DNA of 64,000 nucleotides from positions 62,001 through 126,000 of the forward strand of contig NZ_JAPVRC010000002.1 of the NCBI RefSeq assembly GCF_030345335.1. Reading direction: 5' to 3'. This DNA comes from Halobacillus campisalis (GTDB lineage Bacteria > Bacillota > Bacilli > Bacillales > Halobacillaceae). The translations under genes and the position numbers were made by a program. Positions 62,759-64,000 of this stretch are shown one piece after another (position 1 is the first letter of the stretch; each line of letters opens with the position of its first letter). The notes beneath the pieces were generated by a model, which was given only the letters and a program-made list of their open reading frames with translations, was not told the DNA's origin and did no database searches.

Positions 62759-64000
62759 ATGAAAAAGTGGTTGAGTCTATTGTTTATCGCTTTTCTTACC
62801 GTTGCGATGCTGGCGGCTTGTGCGCCGGATCGTGAAGAAGAAAGCACAGGAGGAGACAGTGAAGGGAATTCTTCTGAGTCATCTGAAGACGGTATGCCTG
62901 AGAAGCCTGAGAAACTAGTCATCTGGGAAGACAAAGATAAAGCTGTGGGGCTTGAGCCTGCAATTGCCAGCTTTGAAGAAGAGCATGGTATTGAAGTCGA
63001 ATTCAAAGAATTGGATATGGCAACAAAAATGGGAGAGCAGCTTCGTTTGGATGGACCTGCTGGGACAGGCCCGGACATTCTGACTTTGCCACATGACCAA
63101 ATCGGTCAATTTGCTATTGAAGGTCTGTTATCTCCAATTGATGTAGATAGTTCTGTTACAGATATTTACACAGAAGCATCTATTCAAGCGCAAACGTATG
63201 AAGGAGAGCTTTATGGTTTGCCGAAATCAACAGAGACGCCTGTTTTCATTTACAACAAAGAACATATGGATGAGGTGCCGGAAGATTTCGATGAACTGTT
63301 CGAGTTCACAAAAGAATTTAATGAGGGTGACCAATATGGATTCCTTGCTCTTTGGGATAACTTCTACTTTGGAAATTCGATTATGGCTGGATACGGCGGT
63401 TATGTTTTCGGTGAAGAAGAAGGTACACTAAATCCCCAGGATCTAGGTTTGAACAATGAAGGCTCCATTGAAGGTGCTGAATACATTCAACAATGGTATG
63501 AGGAAGTTTTCCCATCAGGAATCGTCGGGGAAAGCGGTGGATCTGCTAAAGACGGACTTTTTCAAGAAGGTAATGTTGCTTCTATGATGGATGGTCCTTG
63601 GGCTTACCAGGCTCTGAATGAAGCAGGAATCGACTATGGGGTTGCCCCACTTCCGAAATTACCAAATGGAGAGTATCCACAGACATTTGTTGGAGTAAAA
63701 GGCTGGCACTTGTCTTCTGCTTCTGAAAACAAAGAGTGGGCGACTGAATTGCTGACGTGGATCACAAACGAAGAAAATGCGAAGATTCGTTATGAAGAAA
63801 CAAATGAAATTCCACCAGTGACTGCATTGATTGAAGATCCAATCATCGCTGATAACGAAAGAGCACGTGCAGTGGCTGTTCAATCTGAGCGCGCGGTTCC
63901 AATGCCGAACATTCCAGAAATGGGAGAAGTTTGGGAGCCTATGGCACAAGCATTGCAAGTCATAGCAACAGGCAAATCAGAACCGGAAGATGCTCTGAAT
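62759..64000 (+). CDS. Maltodextrin ABC binding lipoprotein (MdxE/MalX type), partial
   Basis: 414 codons are open up to the window end; the stop is outside. Lipobox LAAC (Cys21) and an acidic linker precede a family 1 solute-binding fold: KLVIWEDKDKAVGLEPAIA, GTGPDILTLPHDQIGQFAIEG, YGLPKSTETPVFIYNK and DGPWAYQALNEAG fit maltose/maltodextrin-binding proteins. Nearly full length (family about 420). AGGGGGAGATGGAG precedes ATG 62759. Permease genes are expected just beyond the edge. Confidence 0.9.
   Translation, partial: MKKWLSLLFIAFLTVAMLAACAPDREEESTGGDSEGNSSESSEDGMPEKPEKLVIWEDKDKAVGLEPAIASFEEEHGIEVEFKELDMATKMGEQLRLDGPAGTGPDILTLPHDQIGQFAIEGLLSPIDVDSSVTDIYTEASIQAQTYEGELYGLPKSTETPVFIYNKEHMDEVPEDFDELFEFTKEFNEGDQYGFLALWDNFYFGNSIMAGYGGYVFGEEEGTLNPQDLGLNNEGSIEGAEYIQQWYEEVFPSGIVGESGGSAKDGLFQEGNVASMMDGPWAYQALNEAGIDYGVAPLPKLPNGEYPQTFVGVKGWHLSSASENKEWATELLTWITNEENAKIRYEETNEIPPVTALIEDPIIADNERARAVAVQSERAVPMPNIPEMGEVWEPMAQALQVIATGKSEPEDALN

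Overview
The window looks like chromosomal DNA of a low-GC Gram-positive bacterium of the Bacillaceae, probably a halotolerant genus such as Halobacillus or a relative. The evidence is AG-rich ribosome sites with frequent TTG/GTG starts, short T-tailed terminators, CcpA-, PerR- and CcpN-like operators, and Bacillaceae gene types (DUF948, XpaC/TelA-type pair, DegV, HxlR, DUF624, PPDK with its DUF299 regulator). The genus is an inference from gene style; no rRNA or tRNA gene is seen.

Layout. 1-5 kb: a quinone-reductase-like dehydrogenase, malate:quinone oxidoreductase and a sugar-porter MFS protein. 5.2-11.3 kb: an L-rhamnose operon (aldolase/dehydrogenase fusion, an ASRT-fold protein, isomerase, kinase, DeoR regulator), divergent from the MFS gene. 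11.4-18.3 kb: a split ThrE-type exporter, a DUF948 protein and a cytoplasmic alpha-amylase, set among relics (integrase, IS91-type transposase, metA, Abi_2) and four copies of a dispersed repeat. 18.3-22.8 kb: an operon of sugar-nucleotide epimerase, GT-D-fold glycosyltransferase and two tandem HipA-like kinases, next to a broken HYR-domain fragment. 23-26.7 kb: PPDK and its regulatory protein behind a CcpN-type site. 26.8-33 kb: an IS3 relic, a gamma-glutamyltransferase with an extra inserted domain, and two secreted M14 carboxypeptidases. 33-38 kb: decayed DNA around a GC-richer, transferred-looking pair of CNNM/CorC-type genes. 38.4-46.8 kb: stress and envelope functions (PPOX-type protein, DegV, Ca2+/Na+ antiporter, TelA with a partner, a metal P-type ATPase, HxlR/VOC). 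47-58 kb: a fructan (levan-type) utilisation regulon. 58.2-60.5 kb: a class III aminotransferase with an RpiR regulator. 60.7-64 kb: a cyclomaltodextrinase-type enzyme and the start of a maltodextrin ABC importer, cut by the window edge.

The best-supported regulatory logic is in the fructan locus. A secreted multi-domain GH32 enzyme would cut the polymer, a binding protein and two permeases import the products (no ATPase gene is present, so a shared MsmX-type ATPase is implied), and a cytoplasmic GH32 enzyme finishes hydrolysis. All three promoters carry tandem pairs of the same 12-bp LacI-type operator next to the LacI gene.

The least explained features are a five-copy dispersed repeat with a built-in terminator, a GGT with a sandwich-like domain inserted just before its catalytic Thr, the epimerase/GT-D/double HipA-like kinase operon, and an inverted repeat framing the CNNM pair.
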